From Sphingobium cloacae (GTDB lineage Bacteria; Pseudomonadota; Alphaproteobacteria; Sphingomonadales; Sphingomonadaceae): a DNA stretch of 64,000 bases. Position 1 is the first letter of the stretch; each line of letters opens with the position of its first letter. A program made the position numbers and the translations under genes. The notes beneath the pieces are model-generated. The model was not told where the DNA came from, did not search any database, and saw only the letters and a list, made by a program, of their open reading frames with translations. The DNA lies in NCBI RefSeq assembly GCF_002355855.1, contig NZ_AP017655.1:3289001-3353000 (forward strand), read 5' to 3'. Positions 45,521 through 55,512 of the stretch are shown here, one piece after another.

Positions 45521-46813
45521 TCAGTGGGTTGCCGCCGCCTTGGCCTTGCGCGAAGGAATGATGTTCTTGAGGTCGCCCAGCTTGCCGAGCAGGGAGTCGC
45601 CCTTCTTGCGGCCGCCTTCCTCCTCCTCGGCCTCGGCGGCGCCCAGCACTTCCTTCACCATCGTCGCGCAGGCCGCGCCGACCTTGCCGCCCTTGGCGGC
45701 CTCGGCCAGCGTCTTGCCCAGCTTCGCCGCCTGCGATGCGGCCCTGATGTCGAAGGGGATGAGCACATCGATGGAACGCTCGATCGACTGTTCGAAATCC
45801 TTGCGGCTGATTTCCGGCGATCCGGGATGGACGCGGTTGGCGATCACCAGAACGCGCGCCTGCGGGGCGCCGCCCTTGAGCCATGACAGCACGCGGATGG
45901 TGTCCCGCGCGCCCGCCAGGGTCATTTCCGTGACCACCACCGCCACATTGACGTCGCCCATCAGGTGCGGATGCTGGATCATCATGCCGCGCGGCAGGTC
46001 GATCACCGAGCATTCGAAGGCGGTGCGGAACTCCTCCAGCAACTGATAGAAGGCCCCGCCGTCCGACATCATCGGCATGCTGATCGGCGCTTCGGCCGAC
46101 AGGATCGCCAGATTGTCGCTGGCCCGCACCATGGCGCGCTCGATGAACAGGCCGTCGATGCGGCCCGGATTCTCGATCGCGTCGATCAGGCCGCGGCCCG
46201 GCTCCAGGTCCATGGCGAGCGCGTCGGTGCCGAAATGGATGTCGAGGTCCAGAAGCGCGGTCGAGCGCTGATGCTGTCCGCTGAGCAGCCAGGCGAGCGA
46301 GGTCGCGAGGCTCGACGCGCCCACGCCGCCGCGCGTGCCGATGACGGCCGCCGTCATATGCGGCCGCTCCACGGCACCTTCGCGGGGGGCGAAGAACACG
46401 GCCTGGGCCTGCGCCAGCGCATCGCGGAGCTGGTCCGCGCCGAAGGGCTTGAGCAGATAATCCTGGATGCCGCTCGCCAGCAGGTCGCGATAAAGGCGCA
46501 CGTCGTTCACCTGGCCTGCGGCGATCACCACCGTGCCCGGCTCGCACACTTCGGCGAGGCTGTTGATGTCGTTCAGCGGATCGCCGCTTTCGGACATGTC
46601 GACGAACAGGATCTGGGGCGACGCGGTGATCGACAGGCTCTGGACGGCGTTGCGCATCCCGCCCTTGTTCACCTTTTCCGGCGCCCACCCCATTTCGGCG
46701 GCCACCGCGCGGAGAAGGTCGAAGCTGTGATCGTCGCAGACGAAGGCGTGGAACGGATCACGCTGTCCGTTCATGCCGGGTTTCCAGGGCGCGTTCATCT
46801 TATTGGGCTCCAT
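45521..46813 (-). CDS. cpaE: Tad pilus localisation ATPase-like protein CpaE/TadZ
   Basis: A 430-residue protein with an N-terminal receiver-like domain (FVCDDHSFDLLRAVAAEMG) lacking clear phosphorylation function, and a C-terminal MinD/ParA-type domain with a modified Walker A GTRGGVGASSLATSLAWLL, as usual in CpaE. It directs the pilus machine to the cell pole in other alphaproteobacteria. The C-terminal 40 residues are acidic then basic. The start overlaps the cpaD end by 14 bases. Confidence 0.93.
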   Translation of the reverse strand: MEPNKMNAPWKPGMNGQRDPFHAFVCDDHSFDLLRAVAAEMGWAPEKVNKGGMRNAVQSLSITASPQILFVDMSESGDPLNDINSLAEVCEPGTVVIAAGQVNDVRLYRDLLASGIQDYLLKPFGADQLRDALAQAQAVFFAPREGAVERPHMTAAVIGTRGGVGASSLATSLAWLLSGQHQRSTALLDLDIHFGTDALAMDLEPGRGLIDAIENPGRIDGLFIERAMVRASDNLAILSAEAPISMPMMSDGGAFYQLLEEFRTAFECSVIDLPRGMMIQHPHLMGDVNVAVVVTEMTLAGARDTIRVLSWLKGGAPQARVLVIANRVHPGSPEISRKDFEQSIERSIDVLIPFDIRAASQAAKLGKTLAEAAKGGKVGAACATMVKEVLGAAEAEEEEGGRKKGDSLLGKLGDLKNIIPSRKAKAAATH

Positions 46814-47456
46814 ATTGCGACTTGAGTTCGCCCGATCCGGTCGGCGCCTTTTCGCGATAGGTGGAAATGGCGCGGTTGGAGGTGGCGGTGCGCAAATCGC
46901 TGTCGCTTCCCTGACCGCGCACCAGATCCTCCGGATTGGCGATCATCGCGGCGAAATTGCTGTTCATGGCGCATCCATAGTTGGACGATGCGCCCAGATT
47001 GGCGTCGGTTTCCGCTTTGCTGGACCAGTTGGGGCAGCCGGGTACGCTCGCCATGGCGCGGCGCACGATCAGGCGCACGCCGCCTTCAGAAGCGGTGCCG
47101 GCGATGGCCGAACTGTCTTCATCGATCAACAGCCCATGCCGCGCGACGACATTGGCGATGCCTTCGCGCAGGGCCGGGCCGACGGCGGCCGGATCGCCGG
47201 TGAGCGAAACGCGGTCACCATAGCCTAGGCCGATGGAGGCGAACCAGTCGTTCAGGCGGCGCGCTTCCGGAACGGAAAGATCGCCATCCATGCCGGGCCG
47301 CACATCGAAGGTGTAGGCCGCGTGGCTCACCACCGGCTGATGGATCGTATCGACGCTGCGATTGACTTTGGAACCGCGCGCTTGCGTCGCGCCGGGAATG
47401 GCGATCAGGGCGATCAAGCCCAGCTGGACGATGCCTTTCAAGGAACGGGCTGTCAT
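46800..47456 (-). CDS. cpaD: Tad pilus assembly lipoprotein-like CpaD
   Basis: A 218-residue exported protein with an N-terminal signal peptide (LKGIVQLGLIALIAIPGATQA) and the CpaD fold: FDVRPGMDGDLSVPEARRLNDWFASIG, then MASVPGCPNWSSKAE and NYGCAMNSNFAAMIANPEDLVRG. It is thought to assist the secretin in the outer membrane. There is no lipobox cysteine. Start at 47456 (MTARSLKG). Confidence 0.9.
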   Translation of the reverse strand: MTARSLKGIVQLGLIALIAIPGATQARGSKVNRSVDTIHQPVVSHAAYTFDVRPGMDGDLSVPEARRLNDWFASIGLGYGDRVSLTGDPAAVGPALREGIANVVARHGLLIDEDSSAIAGTASEGGVRLIVRRAMASVPGCPNWSSKAETDANLGASSNYGCAMNSNFAAMIANPEDLVRGQGSDSDLRTATSNRAISTYREKAPTGSGELKSQYGAQ

Positions 47457-47472
47457 GATCTTCGTCCTTCCG

Positions 47473-48990
47473 TCAGTAGCTGAAGCCAGGGGTGGCGTCG
47501 CTCGCCTTGGCCGCCTTGCGATGGTCGCGCGCCGCCATGGCGGGCATCGATGCCGAAGCCTGGGGGCCGGGCGCGGGCATGGGCACGTCGGGACCGCGCG
47601 TCGGCGCGGGCGCGCGGCCGCCGCTGATGCTGTCATTGGCCTGCTGCAGGAACAGGCCCTGGCCTTCAGTCGCGGTGCGGAAGGCGTCGGTGGGCAGCCG
47701 GATGTCGGATGCGTTGACCGGCTTCACCAGATAAGGCGTCACGACGATCACCAGTTCGGTTTCATTGCGCTGAAAACTGCGCGATTTGAACAGGCTGCCC
47801 AGGATCGGGATGTTGCCAAGGCCCGGCACCTTGTTGATGGTGTTGCCGGTCTGATTGTTCAGCAGACCCGCGATCATGAAGGCCTGCCCCGATCCGAGCT
47901 CCACCGTGGTTTCCGCCGTGCGGGTCCTGAGCGCCGGCGTATTGACGTCGAGCGAGAAGTCGAGGCTGGAAACCGTGGGGCGGACGCGCAGGGAAATCCG
48001 GCCGTCGGCCAGCACCGTAGGCGTGAAGGCGAGCTGGACGCCATATTGCTTCCATTCAAGGCTGTTGCCCTGCGTGCCGTTGCTGACCGTATAGGGAAAC
48101 TCGCCGCCCGCCAGGAAGCTTGCCGTTTCGCCGGAGAGCGCGGTCAGGTTGGGCTGCGCCAGCGTGGTGGCCAGGCCACTCGATTCCGCCAGGTCCAGGA
48201 CGCCTGCGATGTCGATGCCCAACAGGCGGGCGACGCCGCCGATGCTGTAGCCTCCGTCAAAGGGACTGTTGAAGGTCCACAGATTCTTGTTGGGGTCATA
48301 GCTGCCGAAATTACGGGTGCCGCCGCCCAATATGCCCTGCGTCTGGCCGTTGCCGCGAAGGGTAGGGCCGCTGAAATTCGTACCGATCTTGTGGCCGAGG
48401 TCCCGGCTGACTTCCGCGATCTTGACCTGAAGATTGACCTGTAGCGGCGTCGCCATGCGCAGGCGGCTGACCACGGTCACGTCCTTGCCCACGAAAGCCT
48501 GCGTCAGCCTTTCGGCTTCGGCGGCGTCCTCGGGGGCGGCGATCGTGCCGGTCAACAGGACCATGCCGTTCATCTTGTTCGCCGCGATATTCGCTTCGGG
48601 CATCGCCAGCCGCAGCATGTCGTCGATATTGGTCAGGTTGTTGCCGACCCGCACGGTGCCGGAAAACAGGACCTTGCCGTTCTTCGCCGTGACGAAGACG
48701 GTGGTCTCGCCCGCTTTCTTCGCCAGCAGGTAGAGCTGGTTCTGCGACCGGACGTGGACGTCCGCCACGTCGGGATCGGCGATCACCACGTCCGACATGG
48801 GCGCGGGCAGGTTGATGACCCGGCTGCCGCCCACCGACAGCAGGATCGCATTGTCCTGCATGGAGGAGGGAGCCGCGTTGAGAGCCGTGGTCGGCATGGC
48901 CGCCGCCGCGAGCGCGAGGCCGAGGGCGATCGCCGGCGTTGCCATCGGCTTGATCGCCGCCGTCCGGCGGAGCAGGTGCAATCCCTTCAT
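47473..48990 (-). CDS. cpaC: Tad pilus outer membrane secretin CpaC/RcpA
   Basis: A 505-residue secretin forming the outer membrane pore of the pilus. Signal peptide (to about residue 40), pilus-formation N-terminal domain (VGGSRVINLPAPMSDVVIADPDVADVHV), a BON-type domain, then the secretin domain with VPGLGNIPILGSLFKSRSFQRNETELVIVVTPYLV. The C-terminal 60 residues are a proline/alanine-rich tail. The start at 48990 follows cpaB by one base. Confidence 0.94.
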   Translation of the reverse strand: MKGLHLLRRTAAIKPMATPAIALGLALAAAAMPTTALNAAPSSMQDNAILLSVGGSRVINLPAPMSDVVIADPDVADVHVRSQNQLYLLAKKAGETTVFVTAKNGKVLFSGTVRVGNNLTNIDDMLRLAMPEANIAANKMNGMVLLTGTIAAPEDAAEAERLTQAFVGKDVTVVSRLRMATPLQVNLQVKIAEVSRDLGHKIGTNFSGPTLRGNGQTQGILGGGTRNFGSYDPNKNLWTFNSPFDGGYSIGGVARLLGIDIAGVLDLAESSGLATTLAQPNLTALSGETASFLAGGEFPYTVSNGTQGNSLEWKQYGVQLAFTPTVLADGRISLRVRPTVSSLDFSLDVNTPALRTRTAETTVELGSGQAFMIAGLLNNQTGNTINKVPGLGNIPILGSLFKSRSFQRNETELVIVVTPYLVKPVNASDIRLPTDAFRTATEGQGLFLQQANDSISGGRAPAPTRGPDVPMPAPGPQASASMPAMAARDHRKAAKASDATPGFSY

Positions 48991-48991
48991 C

Positions 48992-49993
48992 TTACTTCCC
49001 CCCGACCGGAACATCGGTCACATTGGTGCCGCGCGCGACGCGGATCGTCGGCCCCTGAAAGACGGCCGTTCCCGCGGGAGCGCCATTGGGGTCGGCGGGC
49101 GCGGCCTGCTTGGCCGGGACGCTGCTGCGCTGGTAGCGCGACACGTCGGCGCCCGTGGAATAGGTGCTGCCGCGATCGATGGGCCGGGCCTGAAGGCTCG
49201 CGATCATCTTCTTTTCGGCGTTCGGATTGGCGCCGTCGGGCAGGTCCTGATCGGTGCCCGCGATGGCGGCGTCCAGTTCGGCGGCATTGTCCGCGATCGA
49301 GCGCAGCGACAGCGACAGCGAACCGACGGTCTGCGCGACCGCGATCTTCTCCGCGATCTTGGGCGTCACTTCCAGCGTGACGTTGGAATAGGTCCGCACG
49401 ACCGGCTTGCCGTCATCGCCCATCGCGTCCATGCGCTGATCGGTGGCGAGCACGCGCAGGTTGCGCAGGATGGTTTCGGATACCTTGAGCGGTTCGCCTT
49501 CGCCGCCGCCCGATACGCTCTGCGTCAGGACCAGATCGATGCGGTCGCCCGGAAAGACGAAGCCCGCGACCGAGCTTTGCGCCGACACCGGCACCGTCAC
49601 CGCGCGCATCCCCGGACCCAGCGCGGCGGCCAGGAAGCCCCGGTCGCCCGGCTTGATCAGCGAACCCTGCGTCAGCGGCTGGCCCGCCGTGATGGCGTTG
49701 CGCACGACGCTGCCCGCCAGCTTGGCGGGATCGGCCTCGCCCTTCAGATAATAGGCCTGTTCGACCAGATCCTTGGGCCAGGGCTGGAAGCGGAAGCTCT
49801 CAGCATCGAGGATGGTGCCCACCGGCAGCGCCTTGGTCGCGACCAGCACATGCGGCTGGTCGGCGGCGACCGGCATCGACGCGGCATTGACCTGCGGCGC
49901 GCTGGATGAGCTCAACATGCTGCGCGCCAGCAAGGCTGTCGTGACCGCCACGAAAAGCGCCCCCACCAGCAGCACGATCTTTTTTGCTTCCAT
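48992..49993 (-). CDS. cpaB: Tad pilus assembly protein CpaB
   Basis: A 333-residue protein with an N-terminal membrane anchor (KKIVLLVGALFVAVTTALLA) and a periplasmic SAF domain (ATKALPVGTILDAESFRFQP), ending in a Pro/Ala-rich tail. Typical gene after the prepilin peptidase. Start at 49993 (MEAKKIVLL). Confidence 0.93.
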   Translation of the reverse strand: MEAKKIVLLVGALFVAVTTALLARSMLSSSSAPQVNAASMPVAADQPHVLVATKALPVGTILDAESFRFQPWPKDLVEQAYYLKGEADPAKLAGSVVRNAITAGQPLTQGSLIKPGDRGFLAAALGPGMRAVTVPVSAQSSVAGFVFPGDRIDLVLTQSVSGGGEGEPLKVSETILRNLRVLATDQRMDAMGDDGKPVVRTYSNVTLEVTPKIAEKIAVAQTVGSLSLSLRSIADNAAELDAAIAGTDQDLPDGANPNAEKKMIASLQARPIDRGSTYSTGADVSRYQRSSVPAKQAAPADPNGAPAGTAVFQGPTIRVARGTNVTDVPVGGK

Positions 49994-50056
49994 GACGAAA
50001 TTCGCCTCCCTCAAGCGGGTGCACTGCCCCCGGCGCCCACCTTGCATCCAGAATGG

Positions 50057-50518
50057 TTAAAATATCGTTGGCCAAATCAGCCACAGCGCCGACAGCGAGA
50101 TCGCGACGCCATAGGGGATCTCCGGCTGTCCCAGCCGCTTGGTCATGCGGTGGTGGATCACGGTCGCCACGGTCACCAGGCCGCCCAGCACCGCCATCAG
50201 GATGATGAGCGACATGACCCCCTGCCAGGGAAACCACAGCGCCAGCGCGCCCAGCAGCTTGACGTCGCCGCCGCCCATCCAGCCGAGCGAGAACAGACCC
50301 GCGAAGATCGCGAAGACGATGGCCGCCGTCAGCAGTTGCGCTGCCATGTCGGGCCACACCGCCATCCCGCTCGCCACCCACCAGATCGGCGCCAGCGCGG
50401 CCACGGCCAAGTTGAGCCGGTTCGAAATGATGCGCGAGCGCAGGTCCGTGACGGCCGCTACGATCAGCAGCACGCCCAGCAGGCACAGCATCGCGACTCT
50501 GAAATATTCCCCCATCAT
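50057..50518 (-). CDS. cpaA: prepilin peptidase CpaA
   Basis: A 153-residue A24-family aspartic peptidase that cleaves Flp prepilin leaders at the inner membrane. Five to six hydrophobic segments; the two catalytic Asp residues are in TDLRSRIISN and MGGGDVKLL. It is the first gene of this locus; no Flp pilin gene is upstream, where a 51-base gap leads to a divergent hydrolase gene. Confidence 0.93.
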   Translation of the reverse strand: MMGEYFRVAMLCLLGVLLIVAAVTDLRSRIISNRLNLAVAALAPIWWVASGMAVWPDMAAQLLTAAIVFAIFAGLFSLGWMGGGDVKLLGALALWFPWQGVMSLIILMAVLGGLVTVATVIHHRMTKRLGQPEIPYGVAISLSALWLIWPTIF

Positions 50519-50569
50519 GCATGCAGGGTGTAGACCCGATGCCTTAGCAAATCGTAACCATGCCGCCTG

Positions 50570-51523
50570 ATGGATTCGCCCGCTTCCCTTCCCCCCTCTT
50601 TCGACCGCCGCGCCTGGCCCATGGACGGGCGGGTGGATTATTGGCAGGCGGCGGACGGGTGGCCGCTGCGCCGATACCGGCTGGGCGATGGGTCACGGGG
50701 CCGGATGCTGCTCCTCAACGGGCGCGGCGACATGATCGAGAAATATCTGGAAGTGATCCATCATTGGGCGGACCGGGGCTGGGCCGTCACCGCGTTCGAC
50801 TGGCGCGGGCAGGGGGGATCGGGACGGCTGACGGACGATCCGTTGACCGGCCATATCGGGGATTTCGGCCAGTGGATTGCCGATCTCGACGCCTTCGCCG
50901 CCGACTGGCGCAGGGAAGGAGAAGGGCCCAGCGCGATGGTCGCGCACAGCATGGGCGGCCACCTGATGCTGCGCGCGCTGGCCGAAGGCATGACCCCGCC
51001 CGACGCCGCCGTCGCTGTCGCGCCGATGCTGGGCGTGCATAGCGCGCCCCTGCCGCGATGGCTGGCTCTGGGGATCGCCACGCTGATGTGTCGCCTTGGC
51101 TTTGCCGAGCGGCAGGCATGGACGCAAAAGGAGGCATCCGACCGGCAGCGGCGGATGCGCCAGAAGCGCCTGACCCACGATCCCGCGCGCTATGCCGACG
51201 AACTCTGGTGGCGCGACCAGAGCCGCGACATTGCGCTGGGGCCGCCAAGCTGGAACTGGGTGCGGCAGGCGCTGGCGTCGACCCGCGCGCTGGAGGAGAA
51301 TGCGGCGCTCGCCCGGCTGAACGTGCCGCTTCTCATCCTCGCGGCGCAGCATGACGCGCTGGTGTCCACGCCCGTGATCCGGCGGATCGCGGCGCGGATT
51401 CCCCATGCGGCGCTGCATGTCTATGGGCCGGAAGCGGCGCATGAGATACTGCGCGAGCTGGACCCGGTGCGTCTGGACGCGCTGGAACGGATCGACGCTT
51501 TTCTGGACGGGAATGCGCGTTGA
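50570..51523 (+). CDS. lysophospholipase-like alpha/beta hydrolase
   Basis: A 317-residue alpha/beta hydrolase of the monoacylglycerol/lysophospholipase (PldB) type. The nucleophile elbow is AHSMGGHLML (Ser in the G/A-x-S-x-G position), acid residue near LAAQHDALVS and the catalytic His in GPEAAHEIL. The early LLLNGRGDMIEKYLEV block resembles PldB proteins. Ends in a TTGA overlap with the FAD oxidase gene, so co-expression is likely, but a functional link is not known. Confidence 0.88.
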   Translation: MDSPASLPPSFDRRAWPMDGRVDYWQAADGWPLRRYRLGDGSRGRMLLLNGRGDMIEKYLEVIHHWADRGWAVTAFDWRGQGGSGRLTDDPLTGHIGDFGQWIADLDAFAADWRREGEGPSAMVAHSMGGHLMLRALAEGMTPPDAAVAVAPMLGVHSAPLPRWLALGIATLMCRLGFAERQAWTQKEASDRQRRMRQKRLTHDPARYADELWWRDQSRDIALGPPSWNWVRQALASTRALEENAALARLNVPLLILAAQHDALVSTPVIRRIAARIPHAALHVYGPEAAHEILRELDPVRLDALERIDAFLDGNAR

Positions 51524-52623
51524 CCCGATTCGACATCGTGATCGTGGGCGGCGGCATCGCCGGGGCGAGCCTCGGCGCGGAACTGGCGGCGCGGGCATCG
51601 GTCCTGATCCTGGAGAAGGAGGCGGCGGCGGGCTATCACGCGACCGGCCGCTCCGTCGCCTTCTGGGAAGAAACCTATGGCGGCCCGCTGGTGCAGCCGC
51701 TCACCACCGCGTCGGGGCCGATGCTGCTGTCGCCCGATCCCGATTTTTCCGACCGTCCCTTCCTGTCGCCGCGCCGGACGCTGCATGTGGGGCGGGCGGA
51801 GGATGCCGAGGCCCGCGACCGGCTGTTGGCGGACTATGCGGGAAAGGTCGATCTGGAGCGGGTCGATCCGCACCGGATAGTTCCGGGGCTGCGGCCCGGC
51901 TGGACGCTGGGCCTTCTGGAACCGGCGGTGAAGGACATCGATGTGGGCGCGCTGCATCAGGCATGGCTGCGGCGGTTCCAGCGGCGAGGGGGCGCAATGC
52001 GCCTGTCGACGACGCTCCGCTCGGCGCGGCGGCAGGACGGCGGCTGGCGGCTCGAAACCAGCGATGGGCCGGTCGGCTGCGGCGTGATCGTCGATGCGGC
52101 GGGCGCATGGGCCGACGAGGTGGCGCGGGCCTGCGGCGTCGCGCCTCTGGGCATCACGCCGTTGCGCCGCACAGTCCTCCAATTGCGGGTGCCGGCCCTG
52201 CCCTCGCCGGCCCTGCCGCTGGTCATGGACATGGGCGGCGGCTTCTATTTCAAGCCGGAAGGGAAGGGCCATATCTGGCTCACGCCCCATGACGAAGCGC
52301 CCTCGCCGCCTTGCGACGCCGCGCCGGACGAGATGGCGGTGGCGCAGGCCATCGCCCGCTTTCAGGAAGCGGTGGACTGGCCCATCGAGGCGGTCGAGCG
52401 CAAATGGGCGGGCCTGCGCAGCTTCGCGTCGGATCGCGCGCCGGTCTATGGTTTCGATCCGGAGATGCCGGGTTTCTTCTGGTTCGCGGGACAGGGCGGC
52501 TTCGGTATCCAGACATCGCCCGCCGCCGCTCTGCTGGCGCGTTCGCTATTGCTGGAGGAACCGATCCCGGAAGCCATTGCCAGCCTCGATCCCGCAGCTT
52601 ACTGTCCGACTCGGTTTCGGTAA
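51520..52623 (+). CDS. FAD-dependent oxidase, DadA/glycine oxidase-like
   Basis: A 367-residue DAO-family flavoprotein: dinucleotide-binding IVIVGGGIAGASLGAELA at the N-terminus, then the substrate domain, and GxGGFGIQTSPAAALLA at the end. A TTG at 51520 within the preceding stop is the only start that keeps the beta-alpha-beta fold; substrates of this branch include D-amino acids, glycine and sarcosine. Which is used here cannot be read. Confidence 0.85.
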   Translation: MTRFDIVIVGGGIAGASLGAELAARASVLILEKEAAAGYHATGRSVAFWEETYGGPLVQPLTTASGPMLLSPDPDFSDRPFLSPRRTLHVGRAEDAEARDRLLADYAGKVDLERVDPHRIVPGLRPGWTLGLLEPAVKDIDVGALHQAWLRRFQRRGGAMRLSTTLRSARRQDGGWRLETSDGPVGCGVIVDAAGAWADEVARACGVAPLGITPLRRTVLQLRVPALPSPALPLVMDMGGGFYFKPEGKGHIWLTPHDEAPSPPCDAAPDEMAVAQAIARFQEAVDWPIEAVERKWAGLRSFASDRAPVYGFDPEMPGFFWFAGQGGFGIQTSPAAALLARSLLLEEPIPEAIASLDPAAYCPTRFR

Positions 52624-52645
52624 CGCAACAAGCGGAGAGATCGGC

Positions 52646-52822
52646 ATGGCGCACAAGTTCGTGATCGAAAAGAACAAGAAAGGCGAGTTCGTCGCCAAGT
52701 TCAAATATAACAGCGAAATCATCTTCTGGACCGAGGGCTATTCCAGCAAGGCGAATGCCCGCAAAGCCATCGAATCGATCCTGAAGAACGGTCCCGGCGC
52801 GCCGGTCGAGGAAGCGGAATAA
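52646..52822 (+). CDS. YegP/DUF1508 family small protein
   Basis: A 58-residue beta-alpha protein with the DUF1508 pattern (FVIEKNKKGEFVAKFKYN, then SEIIFWTEGYSSKANARKAIESI). This family, of unknown function, folds as a small KTSC-like dimer. Start at 52646 (MAHKFVIEK) with GGAGAG upstream. A longer in-frame reading overlaps the oxidase gene and is not real. Confidence 0.9.
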   Translation: MAHKFVIEKNKKGEFVAKFKYNSEIIFWTEGYSSKANARKAIESILKNGPGAPVEEAE

Positions 52823-52861
52823 CGCGGCAGGTTTCGGGTATTTATTACCGCTCCCCACTCC

Positions 52862-52960
52862 GTTCGGGCTGAGCGAAGTCGAAGCCTTCCACCGAACGAA
52901 GTGAGGCGCAGAGCCTTCGACTTCGCTCAGGCGGCCCTTCGACAAGCTCAGGGCGAACGG
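52862..52960. repeat. REP-like palindromic repeat cluster, copy 3
   Basis: CGTTCGGGCTGAGCGAAGTC at the left, CTTCGACTTCGCTCAGG in the middle, and CTTCGACAAGCTCAGGGCG with CGAACGG at the right end. Lies between yegP-like and the convergent rnhA gene; the rest of 52823-53006 has no gene. Confidence 0.88.
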
Positions 52961-53006
52961 GCCCATGTTGGAAGCAGAAGAAAGTCCGCAACCAACCCAT
53001 AGCCGC

Positions 53007-53453
53007 CTACCGCCGGAATCCCTCTGCCGCCGCGCAGGCCAACTGGTCGGCGCGCTCATTCTCCGGGTGGCCGGCATGGCCCTTCACCCATTGCCACGTC
53101 ACCTGATGGCGCGCGGCCGCCTTCACCAGCGCCTGCCAGATTTCGGCATTCTTCACCGGCTTCCTGTCGGCGGTTCTCCAGCCATTCTTCTGCCAGCCGA
53201 AGACCCATTTGGTGATGCCGTCCATCACATATTTGCTGTCGGTGTAGAGCGTCACCCGACAGGGACGCTTGAGCGTTTCCAGCGCCTCCACCGCCGCCAT
53301 CATCTCCATGCGGTTGTTGGTGGTCAGCGCCTCGCCGCCGGAGATTTCCCGTTCCCTGTCCCCAAAGCGCAGCACCGCGCCCCAGCCGCCGGGACCGGGA
53401 TTGCCCTTGCACGCGCCGTCCGTGAAAATCTCGACCTGCGGAAGCGCGCTCAT
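53007..53453 (-). CDS. rnhA: ribonuclease HI
   Basis: Cleaves the RNA of RNA-DNA hybrids. The 148-residue protein has the catalytic Asp in [17 protein letters not shown] (Asp12), Glu in [13 protein letters not shown], Asp in [12 protein letters not shown] and the C-terminal [12 protein letters not shown] with the last His/Asp. It overlaps the upstream thrB gene by four bases (ATGA). rnhB is elsewhere in the window at 28.1 kb. Confidence 0.96.
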   Translation of the reverse strand: MSALPQVEIFTDGACKGNPGPGGWGAVLRFGDREREISGGEALTTNNRMEMMAAVEALETLKRPCRVTLYTDSKYVMDGITKWVFGWQKNGWRTADRKPVKNAEIWQALVKAAARHQVTWQWVKGHAGHPENERADQLACAAAEGFRR

Positions 53454-54427
53454 GCCCCCAGCAAGGCCCCTGCATCGGCCTTCGCATAGAAATCGAGGCG
53501 GCGCAGGAAGGCGAGCGGGTCCTTGCGCGTCACCAGCGCATCGGCGGGCGTGTTGATCCAGTCATAGGCCCGCGTCAGCAGGAAGCGCAAAGCCGCGCCC
53601 CGGCACAGGACGGGAAAAGCCACCCGCTCCGCCTCCGACAACCCATGCGTCTGCGCATAGCCCGCGCCCAGCGCCGCGGCGCGGTCGCCATGCCAGATCG
53701 CCCCGTCATGGCTGAACGCCCACGCACTGTGCGTGACGGCAAGGTCATAGGCGCGGATGTCGGTGCAGCTGAAATAAAAGTCGATAAGGCCCGTCACCTC
53801 ATCCCCCAGCATCAGCACATTGTCGGGAAAAAGGTCTGCATGGATGACGGCGCGCGGCAGGCTGGCGGGCCAGTGCGCGTCGAGAAAGGCCAGTTCCTCC
53901 GCCACCCGCGCGCCAAGTCCGGGCGCGATCCGGTCGAAATCCTCGCCGCATTTCGCCGCCAGATCATGCCAGCCCGGCAGATCGAGCGCGTTTCGCCGCT
54001 CGCCCTTGAAACCTTCCGCCGCGCGATGCATCGCCCCCAGCGCCGCGCCGGCTGCGCGGGACTGCGCCACGGTCGGCTCGGTGACGGAAATGCCGGTCAG
54101 GAATTCGATCAGGCAGGCGGGCCGCCCGGAAAGCTGTTGCAGCCGCGTCCCGTCCTTCGCGGCGATGAAACGCGGCACCGGCATCCCGCGCGCGCCCAGA
54201 TGATCGAGCAGGTCCATGAAAAAGGGCAGGTCCGCCTCATCCACCCGCTTTTCGTAGAGCGTGAGGATATAGCGATGCCCGTTTCCATCCGCCCCGGTGG
54301 TTTCGAGCAGGTAATTGCTGTTCTCCACCCCCTCGGCAATGCCCTTGGCGGATACGAGGCGGCCCGCGTCATAGCGGGTCAGGAAGGCGTCGATGTCCTC
54401 GGCGGGAACATGGGTGTAGACGGCCAT
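53450..54427 (-). CDS. thrB: homoserine kinase, type II
   Basis: Phosphorylates homoserine in threonine synthesis; this is the APH-fold form (ThrB2-like) of alphaproteobacteria and Pseudomonas. The 325-residue protein starts [22 protein letters not shown], and carries the kinase loop [13 protein letters not shown] and the metal DFYFSC segment ([10 protein letters not shown]). It lies 2 bases after ispH and overlaps rnhA at its end. The order ispH-thrB-rnhA is common in sphingomonads and related groups. Confidence 0.93.
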   Translation of the reverse strand: MAVYTHVPAEDIDAFLTRYDAGRLVSAKGIAEGVENSNYLLETTGADGNGHRYILTLYEKRVDEADLPFFMDLLDHLGARGMPVPRFIAAKDGTRLQQLSGRPACLIEFLTGISVTEPTVAQSRAAGAALGAMHRAAEGFKGERRNALDLPGWHDLAAKCGEDFDRIAPGLGARVAEELAFLDAHWPASLPRAVIHADLFPDNVLMLGDEVTGLIDFYFSCTDIRAYDLAVTHSAWAFSHDGAIWHGDRAAALGAGYAQTHGLSEAERVAFPVLCRGAALRFLLTRAYDWINTPADALVTRKDPLAFLRRLDFYAKADAGALLGA

Positions 54428-54429
54428 GG

Positions 54430-55389
54430 CTACGCCGTCTCCAGCCCGCGCGGCAGCTTGAAGGCGATGCGTTCCTGCGCGGTTTCCACCTGTTCCTCCC
54501 GCACGTCGAAATGGCGGGCGAGCAGGTCCACCACCTCCCGCACCAGCACTTCGGGCGCCGACGCGCCCGCCGTCAGCCCCAGCGTCTTCACGCCCCTCAG
54601 CCAGCCGAGGTCGATATCCTCCGCCCGCTGGATCAGCCGAGCGGGCGTGCCCTCGCGCTCGGCCACCTCGACCAGACGCACGGAATTGGAACTGTTGGGC
54701 GCGCCGATCACATAGAGCGCGTCGCAGCGGGGCGCGATGGCCTTGACCGCTGCCTGCCGGTTCGACGTGGCGTAGCAGATGTCCTCGCCCTTGGGCGGCT
54801 GGATCGCGGGGAAGCGCCGCTCCAGCACCGCGACGATGGCGGCGGTGTCGTCCACCGACAGCGTGGTCTGCGTCAGGAAAGCGAGATTGCCGGGATCGGC
54901 GGGGGTGAAGGCTTCCGCATCCGCCACCGTCTCGATCAGCGTCATCGTGCCTTCGGGCACCTGCCCCAGCGTGCCGATGACTTCGGGATGGCCCTTGTGC
55001 CCGATGAACAGGATATGGCGGTCCGCCTTCACATGGCGCTCGGCCTGCCGGTGCACCTTGCTCACCAGCGGGCAGGTGGCGTCCAGATAGGAAAGGCCGC
55101 GCTCCTCCGCCTTGGCCGGCACCGCCTTGGGCACCCCGTGGGCGGAAAAGACCACCGGCACACCGTCGGGCACCTGGTCCAGCTCCTCGACGAAGATCGC
55201 GCCCTTCGCCTTCAGATTGTCCACCACATATTTGTTGTGGACGATTTCATGGCGGACATAGACCGGCGCGCCATATTTCTCGATGGCGCGTTCCACGATG
55301 ACGATGGCGCGGTCGACACCGGCGCAAAAGCCGCGCGGTGCGGCGATCAGCAGCGTCATCGGCGGACGGGGCGAAGGAGCGTTCGTCAT
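54430..55389 (-). CDS. ispH: 4-hydroxy-3-methylbut-2-enyl diphosphate reductase
   Basis: Last enzyme of the MEP pathway, giving IPP and DMAPP. The 319-residue protein has the three iron-sulfur cluster cysteines: Cys22 ([12 protein letters not shown]), Cys106 ([12 protein letters not shown]) and Cys205 ([12 protein letters not shown]). The start at 55389 is chosen because the family N-terminus begins a few residues before [10 protein letters not shown]; the same frame stays open for another 3.6 kb upstream by chance in GC-rich antisense sequence. Confidence 0.96.
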   Translation of the reverse strand: MTNAPSPRPPMTLLIAAPRGFCAGVDRAIVIVERAIEKYGAPVYVRHEIVHNKYVVDNLKAKGAIFVEELDQVPDGVPVVFSAHGVPKAVPAKAEERGLSYLDATCPLVSKVHRQAERHVKADRHILFIGHKGHPEVIGTLGQVPEGTMTLIETVADAEAFTPADPGNLAFLTQTTLSVDDTAAIVAVLERRFPAIQPPKGEDICYATSNRQAAVKAIAPRCDALYVIGAPNSSNSVRLVEVAEREGTPARLIQRAEDIDLGWLRGVKTLGLTAGASAPEVLVREVVDLLARHFDVREEQVETAQERIAFKLPRGLETA

Positions 55390-55512
55390 GAAGGGCGGCT
55401 CTAGGCGAATGTGGCGCGCGATGAAAGCGGCTTCCTTTCGGTTGCGCGGGCCGCAGGGGATGGATAAGGAAGCCGGACGCCTGAGCCAAGGGCCCATGCC
55501 AAGGAAACGCCT